A stretch of DNA of 64,000 bases from Bogoriella caseilytica (GTDB taxonomy: Bacteria > Actinomycetota > Actinomycetes > Actinomycetales > Actinomycetaceae). Made by a program: the position numbers and the translations under genes. This document shows, in pieces, positions 35,724-45,590 of this stretch; positions within the stretch are counted from its first letter, which is position 1; every line of letters starts with the position of its first letter. The stretch covers positions 2,170,001 through 2,234,000 of the forward strand of contig NZ_RKHK01000001.1 of NCBI RefSeq assembly GCF_003752405.1, written 5' to 3'. The notes under the pieces are model-generated. The model was given only the letters and a program-made list of their open reading frames with translations. It was not told the origin of the DNA and did not search any database.

Positions 35724-38700
35724 ATGCACCAACGTTCAAGATCTGCGGGCGCTTCAGCGCTCGCCGGTCGTCATCTCGAGGTTGTCGCGCCGCGGTGGAT
35801 CGCCGTGCTCATGGCGGTGTTGATCGGCGTGCTGGGTTCCATGGCCATGGCCGTCCCGGTTGCCGCCGACACTGCACTAGAGCCCGCGATCGAAGCGGAC
35901 TCCGCTGATGCTGATGCTGATGCTGATGCGGATGCCGATGCCGCTGCCGATGCCGCAGCGGAGGCGGACTCTACCGAGGCTGCTGCGGAGGAGGACACCG
36001 AGACGCTCTCGGACACGGCAGACGAAGGCACGCCAGCGACGTCGTCCGATGACGTGTCGACGCTGGCCGAGGTGAGCCCTTTCGCCGAGCCGAGCCCGGT
36101 CTACGAGATCACCGGCGTCTGGCTGGAGCAGCCGGAGGTCACCTCACGGGGGAACCCCGTGGTGGCCGACTGGCGGATCAATGTCAACGACGGCAACAAC
36201 CCGCCGAGCAACGAGCTGGTCGACAATGTGGTCGCCACCTTCGATGTCGGCAACGCAGTCTTCCAGACCATTCCGGACCTCTGCCTCACCACGGGGGTGC
36301 AGCCGGCATCCTCGATCTCGGCCGATGGCTCGCTGCTGACCTGCAACTTCGGCACGGTGGCCCTGGGTCGCTCGATCGCGCTGCAGACCCCGGTGATCAC
36401 CGAAGGTGTCACGGGCACGAACGTCAGCCTGAGCGGCACCAGCCCGGCCGGCGAAACGGTGGAACTGCCCTTGATTCCCATCCAGAACGATTTCCGGATG
36501 GACATGCATTTCGGTCAGAACACCAACCAGCGGGAGTGGGATAGCCTATCGAACCCCACTAACGTCAATCTGGACGTGCAGTGGTCGTTGAGGTTGGGCA
36601 AGGGCTCGGACCCGGGCCCGGCAAACCAGACCTTTCGATTGCGCATCGCCCCGATCTTTCCTGCGGGGTCTACGGTGGAGGTTGGCACACACATCTACAC
36701 CGGCGTGGTGGGTTGCTCACCCTTCGACCTGAGCAACGCCCCCGGCCACCCGTATTCCTCCAACCCTCCGCACCCGCGGCACACGAACTTCGTGGACTCC
36801 TGCACGCTGACTGCGGTGCCGGGCGAGCCCGGCGTCTTCGACCTCACGCTGGAAGGCATCAACTACTCGCTGGTGAACGCGCCGACGAATGACGCCGGCA
36901 CCGCGAACTCCCCGTTGCCGGCGGACTGGGATTACGTGGCTAGTGGATCGCTGTGGTTCCAGGTGAACGCGGGCAGTAACGGGTCGTTGGCGCTGACCAT
37001 GGATCCCGTGACCTACACGGCGACCACCGGACAGACATCAGAGGACCTGGGAACCAACAACCAGACCACCAAGGCCTTCACCCTTCCTGGTGCCTGGAGC
37101 GCCTCCTTCCGTCGATCGGCTACCGGCAGCGGCGGGACCTTCTGGGACGACTCTTACCGCGTCACCCCCGGTGTCACTCTGCGGAACGAGGCCAGAAATG
37201 GCTACAGCGGTGACCGGAACGTGGCACCGACCGCCCAGTACGGCAGTTGCCTGGCGCTCGACACCCGATACGTGATCGTCGACCGCGATTTCGATCTCGC
37301 GGTCGCCACGGGCTTCCTGGCGCGGAACGACTGGCCCGCCTCGGCGGTCCTCGAGTACTACGTGGGCGGTAGTACGCTGCTCGATCCGGCCACCGGCAAT
37401 ACTGCCTACAACCCGGATCAGTTCGAATGCGACAGCGATCCCGGTGGCTGGACCACCGAGCTGCCTGCCGATCTCTCGACGATCCGCGCAGCACGAGTGA
37501 CCTACGATTTCTCCAGTTTCGACGAGGTGGGTCGAGAATTTATCGACCTTGTGGGTTGGACCACTGTTCGCGAGGACGTCCAGCCGGGCCAAGATATTTG
37601 GACGTTCGGCTCCCGCCTGCGTAATGGGGGGTGGTTCGGACCCGCTCAGGAGGAGGTTATTACGCCGACTCCTGACGCTCGGTACCCCCACACGGACGGG
37701 CGGCGCGACATCGCTCGGGTGATCAGCGCGAATCCAGCGATCCAGAAGTCTGCGGAGCGTTCCGTAGTTGTCCCTGGGGTGCCCACGGTGTTCACGCTGC
37801 GCTACTCGGCCAACACCGGGGCGGGCATCCCGGAGAGCGTCGATGGCTACACGGTGGTCGACACTCTGCCCCCGCTGGTCACCTACGAGGTGGGATCCTC
37901 AGATCCTGAGCCGACGGTGACCACGAACGCGAACAACCAGCAGGTGCTGACGTGGACTTTCGACAACGTGCCGACCAATGTGCAGAACGTGCTGACCTAC
38001 GCGGCAGCGGCCGACTCGAGTGTTGCCCCCGGCACTCCGTTGGTCAATACCGCCACGGCCAGTCTCGGCGGAACGACATCCTCACCAGCACGCGCCACGG
38101 TCACCACGGCGAACAACGGGTTCACCACGATTCTGAAGACCTCGGATGTCGAGTTCATCCCGAACCGTCTCGGTGACGGCGTGGGCAGCGGTTCGTGGAC
38201 GGTGACGATCGAGTCACGCGACCCGCAGTCACAGGCCTGGACCGACACCATCGACATCCTCCCGTACAACGGCGATGGTCGGGGGACGTCGTTCTCTGGT
38301 ACTTACACCCTGGGTGACGTGGTGTTGTTCGATGGTGGCACGCTCTACTACACGGACGCTGACCCGGCGACGCTCTCGGACGACCCGGCACATGAGTCGA
38401 ATGGTGCGCCCAACGCTCCCTCGGCGCTGTGGAGCACCGAGAGGCCCGAGAACCCGACCGCTATCCGCGTGATCGGTGGGACGCTGGCGACCGGCGGTTC
38501 CTTCTCCTTCCAGGTGCCGATCACCACGGATGGTGCTGAGGCCCAGGACGTCTTCGTCAACCGGGCGCAAGCGCGCGCCGAGCACACCGAACTGGTGATG
38601 CGGACGTCGGCGGCGCTGGTGGTGACCGACTACCTGGTGGAGAAGTCCGCCAACCCCGAGTCCGGCTCCACCGTTCGCCCGGGCGACGTGGTGGAGTACA

Positions 38701-40754
38701 CGGTGACCGTCTCCCAGATGGGTGATGTGCCTGCTGGTGCATGGTTCTCTGACGACATGTCTGATGTGTTGGACGACGCCGACTACAACGGTGACGTGAC
38801 TGCCAGCCACGGAGAGGTTCTGTCCTTCGAGAACGGCATCCTCGAGTGGGAGGGCGTCGTGCCGGTCGGTGAGATCGCGACGATCACCTACTCGGTGACG
38901 GTGAAGGCCGCCGAGGAGCTGCGCGAAGGTGACAGCAACACGTTCTTGAACAACCAGGTCACCTCGCCTGGTTGCCAGGGAGCCTGCTCCACGGAGCACC
39001 TGGTGGGCTACTACTCAGTGTCGAAGACCGCGGAGCCCGCACCGGGCGAGACGGTGCGCATCGGCGACGTGATCACCTACCACGTGCAGGTGACCCAGCA
39101 CGGCGAAGGTGCGGTCGATAACGCCTTCTTCATTGACGACCTCAGCGAGGTCCTCGATGACGCGATCTGGAACGACGACGCGGCAGCCACCGATGGTGAG
39201 CTGTCCTTCGATGAGCCGATCCTGTCCTGGTCCGCCCCACTGGAGGTTGGTGACGTTGTCGACGTGACCTACTCGGTGACGGTGACCGGAGAGGGTGACT
39301 ACGAGCTGCGCAACGTGGTCAGCTCGGTGTGCGCGGAGGACGACCCCGACTGCCTCGAGGCGATCTGTGTTCCCGCCGCGGATGAGAACCCCGACTGCAC
39401 CACGGAACACATCGTCGGTGACTACCAGGTCACCAAGGTCTCGGACCCCGAGTCCGGGTCGGCGGTCGAGGTCGGCGACGTCATCGACTACACGGTGACC
39501 GTCTCCCACATCGGTCTGGCCGACGTCGAGGCCTCTTTCGTGGACGACCTCTCGGACGTTCTCGATGACGCCATCTGGAACGATGACGTGAGCGCCAGCG
39601 CCGGGGAGTTCAGCTTCGAGGGCGAGACGCTGTCCTGGTGGGGCGCCCTCTCTGAGGGTGATGTCGTCACGGTGACCTACTCGGTGACCGTCACGGCTGA
39701 AGGTGACCGTTACCTGGAGAACGTCGTGACGACCGATGGCTGGTGTGTGCCGGCCGAGGGGCAGGACGAGGCCTGCAGGACCGTGCACATCAACGGTGCC
39801 TACACCTACTCCAAGAGCTCCGAGTCGCCCTCGGGCTCGCTGGTTCGGCCCGGCGAGGTCGTGACCTACACCCTTGAGGTCGAGCACGTGGGTACCGCCC
39901 CCGTCTCTGGGGCGATCGTCACCGACGACCTGTCCCAGGTGCTGCCGTATGCCTCCTGGAATGACGACGCCGAGGCGACAGACGGCACCGTGGTTCGTGA
40001 TGGTGAGACGCTGACGTGGACGGGTGACCTGGCCGTCGGCCAGGTCGTGGAGATCACCTACTCGGTCACCGTGGGTGACCTGGAGGAGATCGCCATGGTC
40101 AACGTGGTGACGAGCCCCGACGAGCGCGCAGTGTGTGTTCCAGCAGCTGACGAGAACGCGGACTGTACGACGGAGCACTACAACGGTGCCTACACCTTCT
40201 CGAAGACCTCGGACCCGGCTTCGGGTTCGGTCGTGGAGGCCGGTGAGGTGGTGACGTACACGGTGGTGGTCGAGCACTACGGCACGGCGGGAGTCCAGGA
40301 CGCGATCGTGGTCGATGACCTCACCGGGGTGCTGGCCTACGCGGAGTGGAACGATGACGCGCAGGCCGATTCGGGCGACCTCGCCTATGCGGATGAGGAG
40401 TTGGTCTGGAGCGGCGATCTGGCTATCGGTCAGGTGGTCGAGATCACCTACTCCGTCACCGTGGGCGACGAGCCCGAGGCCACGCTGCACAATGTGGTCA
40501 CCAGCCCTGACGACCGGGCAGTCTGTGTTCCCGCCGCCGACGGCAACGCCGGCTGCGCCACCGAGCACACCACCCCGCCGGACGCCCCGGGCAAGCCTCC
40601 CGTTCCGGGCCTGCCCAGCACCGGCGCCCTGCTTCCGTGGGGCATGGGGCTGGTCGCGCTTCTGCTCATCGCGTGCGGTGGTGTCTTGACGATCACCGAG
40701 CAGCGCAAGGCCGCAAGCCGGGCCAGGCAGCAGATCGGAACTGACAGGTTCTGA
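35724..40754 (+). CDS. LPSTG-anchored surface protein with five DUF7927-like C-terminal repeats
   Basis: The protein is 1676 residues. A signal peptide (PRWIAVLMAVLIGVLGSMAMAVPVAAD) is followed by an acidic Asp-Ala linker written by a GCTGAT microsatellite. A large beta-rich N-terminal region (about 110-660) has several cysteines that could pair. One DUF11-like domain follows (about 670-790; AIQKSAERSVVVPG to NTATASLGG), and then a further beta domain. Five domains of about 130 residues with the DDLSxVLDDAxWNDDxxA pattern come next. LPSTG (40611-40625), a helix and a basic tail end it. ATG 35724 is preferred over GTG 35694 because AGGGG lies 5 nt before it. It is most likely a stalked adhesin. 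A terminator hairpin follows. Confidence 0.88.
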   Translation: MHQRSRSAGASALAGRHLEVVAPRWIAVLMAVLIGVLGSMAMAVPVAADTALEPAIEADSADADADADADADAAADAAAEADSTEAAAEEDTETLSDTADEGTPATSSDDVSTLAEVSPFAEPSPVYEITGVWLEQPEVTSRGNPVVADWRINVNDGNNPPSNELVDNVVATFDVGNAVFQTIPDLCLTTGVQPASSISADGSLLTCNFGTVALGRSIALQTPVITEGVTGTNVSLSGTSPAGETVELPLIPIQNDFRMDMHFGQNTNQREWDSLSNPTNVNLDVQWSLRLGKGSDPGPANQTFRLRIAPIFPAGSTVEVGTHIYTGVVGCSPFDLSNAPGHPYSSNPPHPRHTNFVDSCTLTAVPGEPGVFDLTLEGINYSLVNAPTNDAGTANSPLPADWDYVASGSLWFQVNAGSNGSLALTMDPVTYTATTGQTSEDLGTNNQTTKAFTLPGAWSASFRRSATGSGGTFWDDSYRVTPGVTLRNEARNGYSGDRNVAPTAQYGSCLALDTRYVIVDRDFDLAVATGFLARNDWPASAVLEYYVGGSTLLDPATGNTAYNPDQFECDSDPGGWTTELPADLSTIRAARVTYDFSSFDEVGREFIDLVGWTTVREDVQPGQDIWTFGSRLRNGGWFGPAQEEVITPTPDARYPHTDGRRDIARVISANPAIQKSAERSVVVPGVPTVFTLRYSANTGAGIPESVDGYTVVDTLPPLVTYEVGSSDPEPTVTTNANNQQVLTWTFDNVPTNVQNVLTYAAAADSSVAPGTPLVNTATASLGGTTSSPARATVTTANNGFTTILKTSDVEFIPNRLGDGVGSGSWTVTIESRDPQSQAWTDTIDILPYNGDGRGTSFSGTYTLGDVVLFDGGTLYYTDADPATLSDDPAHESNGAPNAPSALWSTERPENPTAIRVIGGTLATGGSFSFQVPITTDGAEAQDVFVNRAQARAEHTELVMRTSAALVVTDYLVEKSANPESGSTVRPGDVVEYTVTVSQMGDVPAGAWFSDDMSDVLDDADYNGDVTASHGEVLSFENGILEWEGVVPVGEIATITYSVTVKAAEELREGDSNTFLNNQVTSPGCQGACSTEHLVGYYSVSKTAEPAPGETVRIGDVITYHVQVTQHGEGAVDNAFFIDDLSEVLDDAIWNDDAAATDGELSFDEPILSWSAPLEVGDVVDVTYSVTVTGEGDYELRNVVSSVCAEDDPDCLEAICVPAADENPDCTTEHIVGDYQVTKVSDPESGSAVEVGDVIDYTVTVSHIGLADVEASFVDDLSDVLDDAIWNDDVSASAGEFSFEGETLSWWGALSEGDVVTVTYSVTVTAEGDRYLENVVTTDGWCVPAEGQDEACRTVHINGAYTYSKSSESPSGSLVRPGEVVTYTLEVEHVGTAPVSGAIVTDDLSQVLPYASWNDDAEATDGTVVRDGETLTWTGDLAVGQVVEITYSVTVGDLEEIAMVNVVTSPDERAVCVPAADENADCTTEHYNGAYTFSKTSDPASGSVVEAGEVVTYTVVVEHYGTAGVQDAIVVDDLTGVLAYAEWNDDAQADSGDLAYADEELVWSGDLAIGQVVEITYSVTVGDEPEATLHNVVTSPDDRAVCVPAADGNAGCATEHTTPPDAPGKPPVPGLPSTGALLPWGMGLVALLLIACGGVLTITEQRKAASRARQQIGTDRF
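35904..35939 (+). repeat. In-frame GCTGAT microsatellite (Ala-Asp repeat)
   Basis: Four GCTGAT units, then GCGGAT and GCCGAT, encode an Ala-Asp run just after the signal peptide. Six-base units keep the frame, so slippage would only change linker length. Confidence 0.85.
38631..40572 (+). repeat. Five tandem ~390-bp coding units in the third surface protein
   Basis: Units begin near 38631, 39012, 39423, 39801 and 40191. Each contains a K(T/S)xxPxxGxxVxxGxVxxYTV start, a DDLSxVL turn, and an ITYSVTV strand, ending in a Cys-containing TEHxxG linker. Unlike the giant protein, these units are diverged at DNA level. Confidence 0.85.
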
Positions 40755-40769
40755 TCAGCGCCGACAAGC

Positions 40770-40813
40770 TGGCCCCCGGGTTCCTCGTCTCTGGACGATG
40801 AACCCGGGGGCCA
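40770..40813 (+). terminator. Hairpin after the third surface-protein gene
   Basis: TGGCCCCCGGGTT (40770-40782) pairs with AACCCGGGGGCCA (40801-40813); a smaller CGTC/GACG stem sits inside the loop. It starts 15 bp after the stop codon. Confidence 0.85.
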
Positions 40814-40884
40814 TGCCGCTCGCCTTCGCGACCGGCCACCGCACCAGCCGGTGAATGAAGGAGAGCGGTCAGGTGGCAACTGCC

Positions 40885-41190
40885 TCAGGCGGCTGCGGCC
40901 GGCGGCACTGCTGCAGGGCGGCCGGTGAGGATGTCGGTGCGCTCGTCTTCGCTGAGACCACCCCAGACTCCGTACGGTTCGCGAACGGCGAGGGAGTGCT
41001 CGCGGCACTGTTCGATGACGGGGCAGCCTGCGCAGATGCGCTTGGCCTGCTCGTCACGCCGACGGCGCGTACCGCCTCGCTCGCCCTCCGGGTGGAAGAA
41101 GAGGTCGGGGTCTGCCTCGCGGCAGGAACCCTCGTACTGCCATTCCCATAGGTCCATCACGGGGCCGGGGAGGCGGGATAGTTCGGCCAT
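40885..41190 (-). CDS. WhiB-family iron-sulfur regulator, WhiB3/WhiD type
   Basis: This 101-residue protein binds a 4Fe-4S cluster through Cys23, Cys53, Cys56 and Cys62 and acts with the main sigma factor. The sequence LSRLPGPxMDLWEWQ...CREADPDLFFHPEGERG...CPVIEQC...EPYGVWGGLSEDER matches the WhiB3/WhiD subgroup better than WhiB1 or WhiB2. Its place upstream of guaB is also that of whiD in Streptomyces. WhiD is needed for late sporulation and WhiB3 senses redox state; the role here is unknown. Ribosome site AGAGGA lies 8 nt before ATG 41190. The C-terminus is Ala-rich and lacks a strongly basic tail. Confidence 0.92.
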   Translation of the reverse strand: MAELSRLPGPVMDLWEWQYEGSCREADPDLFFHPEGERGGTRRRRDEQAKRICAGCPVIEQCREHSLAVREPYGVWGGLSEDERTDILTGRPAAVPPAAAA

Positions 41191-41507
41191 GGCTGGTCCT
41201 CTCGTACGGTGTCAAAGCGTTCCCGGGCTGCGTGCCGGAGAACTGCTGAACAAGGCTGTGAACAACTTGTGCCTCAAGCTAGCAGCCGTTGCGGAAGTTG
41301 TTCAACCCCCTCTGGCGACCAATCTGTGAACAACTTCGCGGCGAGCGCCCTCAGGGAGGATCCGGCGGCACGGTGCGGCATCCGTGGAGTGAACAACCCT
41401 GTGCAGTACCTGCGACGAAGGTCGCGAGGCGTTCCTGTGGCGACACCACCAAAGTTGTGCACTACCGGCGGGCCGAGTGGCGCGTGGGCCAAGAAAGGGT
41501 CAAGATC
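41191..41507. promoter_or_regulatory. 317-bp divergent region with clustered TGAACAAC motifs
   Basis: No gene is seen here. TGAACAAC or its complement occurs at 41259-41266, 41297-41304 (inverted), 41327-41334 and 41390-41397. Near matches lie at 41247-41254 (TGAACAAG) and 41454-41461 (GTTGTGCA, inverted). Several are spaced by 63-68 bp, about six helical turns. The motifs stand out as AT-rich islands. A GACAC lies about 20 bp upstream of whiB on its own strand. The cluster is a good candidate for an operator shared by whiB and the MerR-like gene. Confidence 0.65.
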
Positions 41508-42650
41508 GTGGGCATGTCGACACCGCGTGGCGCTCCGCCCCCTGGGGAGAGCGGCGCCGAGCACCGGGAATCGCGGGACCGGGCGCGCCATCCACCGCGA
41601 TCTGCGCAACCGGCTCGGGGGAGCCTGTTGACTGAAGCGACTCCGGGTGAGGTTGATCCCGTGTCAGGGGCCGGTTCTCCGACCGGGAGTGATGCTCCAC
41701 TGACCGTGGCGGGGGTGGCTGGCCGGCTCGGTGTGGCTGCGTCGACGCTACGGACATGGGCCCGCCGCTATGGTCTCGGGCCATCGGCGCATGTCGCCGG
41801 CGCTCACCGGAAGTACACCCGCGACGATGTCGCCCGGCTCGAGCGCATGCGGGCGCTCACCCTGCAAGGGGTGGCTCCTGCAGATGCTGCCCGCGCTGCC
41901 GTGTCCGATGTCCCGCTCACCGGTACGCCGGCGGAAGGCTCGCTCGCCGAGGAGGCACGGGCGAGTGATTCCGCCGAGATCGTCTCGCCGGCACGCTGGC
42001 GCCATGGTGCACCACGAGCGAACAGGCGAGAGCGAGTTCTGGTGGACCCGCTCTCTGTGGCTGCGGCTGCCGTCGAGGCAGATTCGGACCGCGTGGAGAG
42101 CATGCTTGCCCAGGAGATCGGGGACCGAGGTGTGGCGCGCACGTGGACCGAAACGGTCACCGATGCGCTCGCGACCCTGGCCGATCGCAAGAAGCCCAAC
42201 CTGCCCGGGGTGGAGCCGGAGGCAGTCCTGCGGGCGGCGTTCCTGGAAGCGCTCCGCACCAGCACGGCAAAGGCTGCCACGGAGGACAAGCCCGAGGCCG
42301 CGCCCGTGCTGGTCTGCGCCCCGGTGGGTCACCGGCTCTCCGCACACGTCATCGGCGGAGCGCTGGCCGAGGCCGGCGTACCCTCCCGCATCCTCGGAGT
42401 GCCGCGATTCGACGGCTCGGCCCCCGATATGGCGCGCGCCGGTCAGGCGAAGATCCTGGCTGTGCTCGGCGCGCCTGACGGCCTCGAGCAGGTCGTGCGA
42501 TCACTGTCCGAAGGCGGAGAGACCCCGGTCTACCTGCTGGGGGAGGACGCGCCGAAGATGTGGCTCCCGGGCGTGCATCATGTGCGCACGCTCCCCGCCG
42601 CGGTCGAGGAGATTGCCGCAGCGGCGCGCGAGTCGGTTCGAAGCGCATAG
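41508..42650 (+). CDS. MerR-family regulator with B12-binding-like C-terminal domain
   Basis: The protein is about 380 residues. A poorly conserved, disordered N-terminus (about 1-62) is followed by a MerR winged helix (LTVAGVAGRLGVAASTLRTWARRYGLGPSAHVAGAHRKYTRDDVARLERM). A helical bundle (about 175-245) and a Rossmann-like domain (VLVCAPVGHRLSAHVIGGALAEAGVPSRILG) make up the rest. This is the layout of CarH/LitR photoreceptor repressors that bind adenosylcobalamin. However, the Wx9EH motif of the bundle is not visible and the ExH ligand loop reads VGHR, so B12 binding is uncertain. GTG 41508 has AGGG 9 nt upstream; ATG 41514 is an alternative. It is divergent from whiB across the motif cluster. 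Confidence 0.78.
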   Translation: MGMSTPRGAPPPGESGAEHRESRDRARHPPRSAQPARGSLLTEATPGEVDPVSGAGSPTGSDAPLTVAGVAGRLGVAASTLRTWARRYGLGPSAHVAGAHRKYTRDDVARLERMRALTLQGVAPADAARAAVSDVPLTGTPAEGSLAEEARASDSAEIVSPARWRHGAPRANRRERVLVDPLSVAAAAVEADSDRVESMLAQEIGDRGVARTWTETVTDALATLADRKKPNLPGVEPEAVLRAAFLEALRTSTAKAATEDKPEAAPVLVCAPVGHRLSAHVIGGALAEAGVPSRILGVPRFDGSAPDMARAGQAKILAVLGAPDGLEQVVRSLSEGGETPVYLLGEDAPKMWLPGVHHVRTLPAAVEEIAAAARESVRSA

Positions 42651-42716
42651 ACCGGAGGGCATTTCGCTGTGCCCACCGCCACGTCCGGGGCGATGCGCCG
42701 CGGCGTGCTACGCCCC

Positions 42717-44306
<1,590 letters not shown>

Positions 44307-44355
44307 TTCGGACGCCACCGCGCCCTGCCTGGCTCGACCCCGCGCGTGATCCAGC

Positions 44356-44361
44356 TAGCCT
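44356..44361 (+). promoter_or_regulatory. Candidate -10 box for guaB3 (leaderless)
   Basis: TAGCCT is followed by 6 nt and GTG 44368. The same TAGCCT-N6-start arrangement is found at the phosphoketolase and SURF1 genes. Confidence 0.45.
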
Positions 44362-44367
44362 GGTGCT

Positions 44368-45492
44368 GTGAGTATCGAGATTGAGATCGGCCGCGGAAAG
44401 CGTGCCCGGCGCGCCTACAGCTTCGACGACGTCGCCGTCGTGCCCTCCCGGCGCACCCGGGACCCCGAAGACGTTGACGTCTCGTGGCAGATTGACGCTT
44501 ATCACGTGGACATCCCGGTGCTCGCGGCGCCGATGGACTCCGTCATGTCTCCGGCCACCGCCATCGAGCTCGGCCGCCTGGGCGGCATCGGGGTACTGGA
44601 CCTCGAAGGACTGTGGACCCGGTACGAGGACCCCACCTCGGCGCTGGCGGAGGTGGCCGCTGCTCCGGAGGCCGAGGCCACGGCGATGCTGCAGCGCCTC
44701 TACGCCGAGCCCATCAAGCCCGAGCTGATCACCGCGCGTCTGCAGGAGGTGCGCGCCGCCGGCCACACGGTGGCTGGGTCGCTCAGCCCGCAGCGCACGA
44801 ATGAGTTCTGGCGCGTGGTCGTCGAGGCCGGCGTGGACTTGTTCATCATTCGCGGCACCACCGTCTCGGCCGAGCATGTGTCCTCGCGCGCCGAACCGTT
44901 GAACCTCAAGCGCTTCATCTATGAGCTGGACGTGCCCGTGATCGTCGGCGGGGCGGCCACCTACCAGGCGGCGCTGCACCTGATGCGCACCGGTGCGGCC
45001 GGCGTGCTGGTCGGTTTCGGCGGGGGAGCGGCGCTGACCACGCGCCAGGCGCTGGGGATCCACGCTCCGATGGCCTCGGCCGTGGCCGACGTCGCTGCGG
45101 CCCGGCGGGACTACCTGGACGAGTCGGGCGGGCGGTACGTGCACGTGATCGCCGACGGCGGCGTGGGCCGCTCCGGTGATCTGGTCAAGGCCGTGGCGTG
45201 CGGGGCCGACGCGGTCATGCTCGGTGCTGCGCTGGCTCGGGCCGAGGAGGCTCCCGGTCAAGGATGGCACTGGGGTTCCGAGGCGCACCACGCCGAGCTG
45301 CCGCGCGGAGAGCGGGTCAAGGTGTACACCGTCGGCACCCTGGAGCAGATCCTGCACGGCCCCTCGAACTCCGCCGACGGCACCCTGAACCTCATCGGCG
45401 CGCTCCGCCGGACGATGGCCACCACCGGATACTCCGATCTCAAGGAGTTCCAGAGGGTCGAGGTCGTCGTCTCTCCGTACAACCCGGTGTGA
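44368..45492 (+). CDS. guaB3: GuaB3-family IMP dehydrogenase-related protein
   Basis: This 374-residue IMPDH paralogue of the GuaB3 class is found beside guaB in actinobacteria. The barrel is clear ([51 protein letters not shown]) but there are no CBS domains. The catalytic loop, GPGSICTTR in GuaB, reads GFGGGAALTTR here, so the cysteine is replaced. The flap is also altered. It therefore cannot carry out normal IMPDH chemistry; the role of GuaB3 is not settled (GMP-reductase-like or regulatory roles have been considered). It is intact, not a pseudogene: motifs elsewhere are preserved and it has its own promoter-like box. Confidence 0.9.
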   Translation: MSIEIEIGRGKRARRAYSFDDVAVVPSRRTRDPEDVDVSWQIDAYHVDIPVLAAPMDSVMSPATAIELGRLGGIGVLDLEGLWTRYEDPTSALAEVAAAPEAEATAMLQRLYAEPIKPELITARLQEVRAAGHTVAGSLSPQRTNEFWRVVVEAGVDLFIIRGTTVSAEHVSSRAEPLNLKRFIYELDVPVIVGGAATYQAALHLMRTGAAGVLVGFGGGAALTTRQALGIHAPMASAVADVAAARRDYLDESGGRYVHVIADGGVGRSGDLVKAVACGADAVMLGAALARAEEAPGQGWHWGSEAHHAELPRGERVKVYTVGTLEQILHGPSNSADGTLNLIGALRRTMATTGYSDLKEFQRVEVVVSPYNPV

Positions 45493-45578
45493 CCACGGCC
45501 GGGCGAGGCGCTCGCCAGGTGACCTTGGTCCCGCACATTCGGGACGGTGGTTGGGGCTGCGGAGCGGGGAGGATTCCG

Positions 45579-45584
45579 TAGCCT
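45579..45584 (+). promoter_or_regulatory. Candidate -10 box for the phosphoketolase gene (leaderless)
   Basis: TAGCCT is followed by 6 nt and ATG 45591. Confidence 0.45.
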
Positions 45585-45590
45585 GACGGT

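Noticed and set aside
44368-45492. Second IMPDH copy as a pseudogene of guaB
   Set aside because: It is full length for the GuaB3 family, without frameshifts, and its missing cysteine is a property of the family.
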